In this document: piece by piece, positions 7,520 through 8,904 of the stretch | How the letters are laid out: each line of letters begins with the position of its first letter | Numbering within the stretch: the first letter of the stretch is position 1 | DNA from: an uncultured Rhodocyclaceae bacterium | GTDB lineage: Bacteria; Pseudomonadota; Gammaproteobacteria; Burkholderiales; Rhodocyclaceae | Direction: 5' to 3' | NCBI GenBank assembly: GCA_903930805.1 | Contig: CAIYZZ010000184.1 | Location: 1 to 8,904, forward strand | Length of the DNA: 8,904 nucleotides | The notes under the pieces: model-generated | The model's database searches: none | What the model was told of the DNA's origin: nothing | Seen by the model: only the letters and a program-made list of their open reading frames with translations | Translations under genes and position numbers: made by a program

Positions 7520-8593
7520 TTAGAAACGGATATGGTTGGATGCGTTGAGGTTCGCACGCGAGCCGCGCCAATCGTCGATCAAGTACTTGGTGAAGGGCAG
7601 GCCGGTCTTCTCAAAGAAACGTGGCCAGCCGATACGGTCGATCCAGTCGGCCATGCGCTCCCACGGACGGGCATCGGATTTGTAGGTCTTGAGAATGTTT
7701 CCGACAACTGCGTTGACTTCGGGCCAGCGCGGGGCGTTGTTGGGCAAGCCGGACATGACCATCTTCATGAAGGTGGGTTTTCCGCGGGCGTTGGAGTTCT
7801 TGCCACCAACCCAGATTGCCAGCTTCGAATGTTCGGGGTCGTTGATCTGCATCGGTGGGCAGGGGGGATAGCAGGCGCCGCAGCAGATGCACTTCTTCTC
7901 ATCGACTTCGAGGGAAGGTTTGCCATTTACCAAAGCGGGACGGATGGCCGCAACCGGGCAACGTGCAACAACGGTAGGCCGTTCGCAGACGTTGGCTACC
8001 AGATCGTGGTTTATCTTTGGCGGCTTGGTGTGTTGCACGATCACGGCAATGTCGGCCTGTCCACCGCAGTTGATCGAGCAGCAGGAGGTGGAGAGGTGCA
8101 CACGGTTAGGCATCTCTTCGTTCTTGAACTCGTGATAGAGGCCATCCATCATCGACTTGACCACGCCGGAGGCGTCGGTACCAGGGATGTCGCAGTGCAG
8201 CCAGCCCTGGGTGTGAGCAACCATGGTGACGGAGTTACCGGTGCCGCCAACCGGGAAGCCATTCTTCTCAAGCTCGGCGATCAGCGGGGCAACCTTCTTC
8301 TCTTCAGAGAGGATGTATTCGATGTTTGACCGGATGGTGAAGCGTACCCGACCTTCGGCGAATTTATCGGCGATGTCGCAGAGCAGGCGGATAGTGTGAA
8401 CGTCCATCTGGCGCTGGGTACCGGCACGCACCGTCCAGACTTCATCGCCGCTATGGGACACATGATGCAAGACACCGGGACGCGGGCGGTCGTGGTATTT
8501 CCAGTTGCCGTAGTTGGCAACGAATTTCGGGTGCAGAAACTTCTTGTTGTCGAGAAAGTGCTCGACTGGCTTACGCATCTGAGGTTGAGCCAT
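7520..8593 (-). CDS. dsrB: DsrB, beta subunit of dissimilatory sulfite reductase (oxidative type)
   Basis: Beta subunit of the cytoplasmic DsrAB siroheme enzyme, which in this pathway oxidises DsrC-bound sulfur to sulfite. The product has 357 residues. The siroheme-[4Fe-4S] ligands are visible as Cys134 (WLHCDIPG) and the set Cys171/172/176 (STSCCSINCGG). A ferredoxin domain follows, with C212 (RCPVAAIRPA) and C235/C238/C241/C245 (KKCICCGACYPPCPP). The N-terminal half has the sulfite reductase repeat, with GVLHHVSHSGDEVWTVRAGT (40-59) and FTIRSNIEYI (85-94). The C-terminal half ends TKYLIDDWRG. The ATG follows CGGAGAAG. The 103-base gap to dsrA is longer than the others here and holds a hairpin. 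The oxidative assignment rests on dsrEFH and dsrL downstream, not on a tree. Confidence 0.98.
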   Translation of the reverse strand: MAQPQMRKPVEHFLDNKKFLHPKFVANYGNWKYHDRPRPGVLHHVSHSGDEVWTVRAGTQRQMDVHTIRLLCDIADKFAEGRVRFTIRSNIEYILSEEKKVAPLIAELEKNGFPVGGTGNSVTMVAHTQGWLHCDIPGTDASGVVKSMMDGLYHEFKNEEMPNRVHLSTSCCSINCGGQADIAVIVQHTKPPKINHDLVANVCERPTVVARCPVAAIRPALVNGKPSLEVDEKKCICCGACYPPCPPMQINDPEHSKLAIWVGGKNSNARGKPTFMKMVMSGLPNNAPRWPEVNAVVGNILKTYKSDARPWERMADWIDRIGWPRFFEKTGLPFTKYLIDDWRGSRANLNASNHIRF

Positions 8594-8645
8594 GTATCTT
8601 CTCCGGAATGGTCGTTATTAGAGTAGGGATATCACCTTGGCCGAA

Positions 8646-8671
8646 CACCGATCCAGTCTATAGGATCGGTG
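8646..8671 (-). promoter_or_regulatory. Perfect 9-bp hairpin between dsrA and dsrB
   Basis: CACCGATCC (8646-8654) and GGATCGGTG (8663-8671) are exact reverse complements with an 8-base loop. On the transcript the stem can be extended by a wobble pair and three further pairs around a one-base bulge (8641-8643 with 8673-8675). No U run follows, so it is not an intrinsic terminator. It lies in the 103-base gap and could be an RNA processing or stability element; the role is inferred. The rest of the gap shows no gene. Confidence 0.65.
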
Positions 8672-8696
8672 CCGGTCAGACGGCGTGATCGGGTGC

Positions 8697-8904
8697 TTAG
8701 GCTGCCGCTTTCTTGGCGTTGATCTTGGCGACTTCCTCGTCCCAGCCATCAGTACGAACGTAAGGGTTCATCCGTGGGGTGGTGACCATGTTGGCATCGA
8801 CATCCACACCGATGCCCTCAAGGTAGTTGGCCAGACCAATGCGCTCGATCATTTCGCCGGTGCGCTCGTGCTCAAGCGCATTTTCGGCGAAGAAGTCGAT
8901 GGCG
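8697..8904 (-). CDS. dsrA: DsrA, alpha subunit of dissimilatory sulfite reductase (C-terminal end)
   Basis: Only the last 68 codons lie in the window; the gene enters from the right edge. By hand the translation starts AIDFFAENALEHERTGEMI and continues through ERIGLANYLEGIGVDVDANM, and it ends with DGWDEEVAKINAKKAAA before TAA at 8697-8699. This tail, with the FFAENALEHERTGE helix and the YVRTDGWDEE segment, is characteristic of DsrA. The siroheme and ferredoxin motifs are upstream, outside the window. DsrA pairs with DsrB in the alpha2beta2 enzyme. The operon promoter is expected before dsrA and is not visible here. Confidence 0.94.
   Translation of the reverse strand, partial: AIDFFAENALEHERTGEMIERIGLANYLEGIGVDVDANMVTTPRMNPYVRTDGWDEEVAKINAKKAAA

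Noticed and set aside
7463..8329. Plus-strand open frame of 288 codons opposite dsrB and the start of dsrE
   Set aside because: It spans two real genes and their gap, with no known motif; an antisense shadow.

Overview
This window carries one continuous, well-known gene cluster: the dsr (dissimilatory sulfite reductase) operon of the oxidative, sulfur-oxidising type. All genes lie on the minus strand, so transcription runs from right to left. The order is dsrA (only the C-terminal 68 codons), dsrB, dsrE, dsrF, dsrH, dsrC, dsrM, dsrK, dsrL, dsrJ, dsrO and dsrP (only the N-terminal 145 codons). This is the order of the sulfur oxidiser Allochromatium vinosum (dsrABEFHCMKLJOP). Together, dsrEFH and dsrL mark the reverse (rDsr) pathway rather than sulfate respiration. 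The moderately GC-rich sequence and the protein sequences suggest a beta- or gammaproteobacterial sulfur oxidiser, most likely a betaproteobacterium of the Thiobacillus/Sulfuritalea kind. The lineage is an inference and was not searched.

Layout on the minus strand. From 8904 to 7520 lie the sulfite reductase subunits DsrA and DsrB, separated by an unusually long gap of 103 bases with a perfect 9-bp hairpin. From 7507 to 6436 lie DsrE, DsrF and DsrH, the cytoplasmic sulfur-transfer hexamer, spaced by 12 and 10 bases. From 6392 to 6057 lies DsrC, the sulfur carrier, with the clearest ribosome binding site in the window. A structured non-coding stretch of 158 bases follows, with two hairpin regions. 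From 5898 to 1 lie DsrM and DsrK (2 bases apart), DsrL, DsrJ and DsrO (overlapping by 4 bases) and DsrP: the membrane complex DsrMKJOP with the DsrAB electron acceptor protein DsrL between its genes.

How the genes work together (established for the family). Sulfur as persulfide passes through DsrEFH (active Cys78 of DsrE) to the C-terminal cysteines of DsrC. DsrAB, with siroheme and iron-sulfur clusters, oxidises the sulfur to sulfite with DsrL as electron partner to NAD(P)+. DsrC trisulfide is handled by the HdrD-like DsrK, which is tied through DsrM to the quinone pool and through DsrJ, DsrO and DsrP to the periplasm.

I found no mobile element, CRISPR array, tRNA, rRNA or plus-strand gene, and no undescribed system. 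The points worth a second look are the missing cysteine of DsrH, which leaves the whole DsrEFH set with a single cysteine, and the RNA-level structures in the dsrA-dsrB and dsrC-dsrM gaps.
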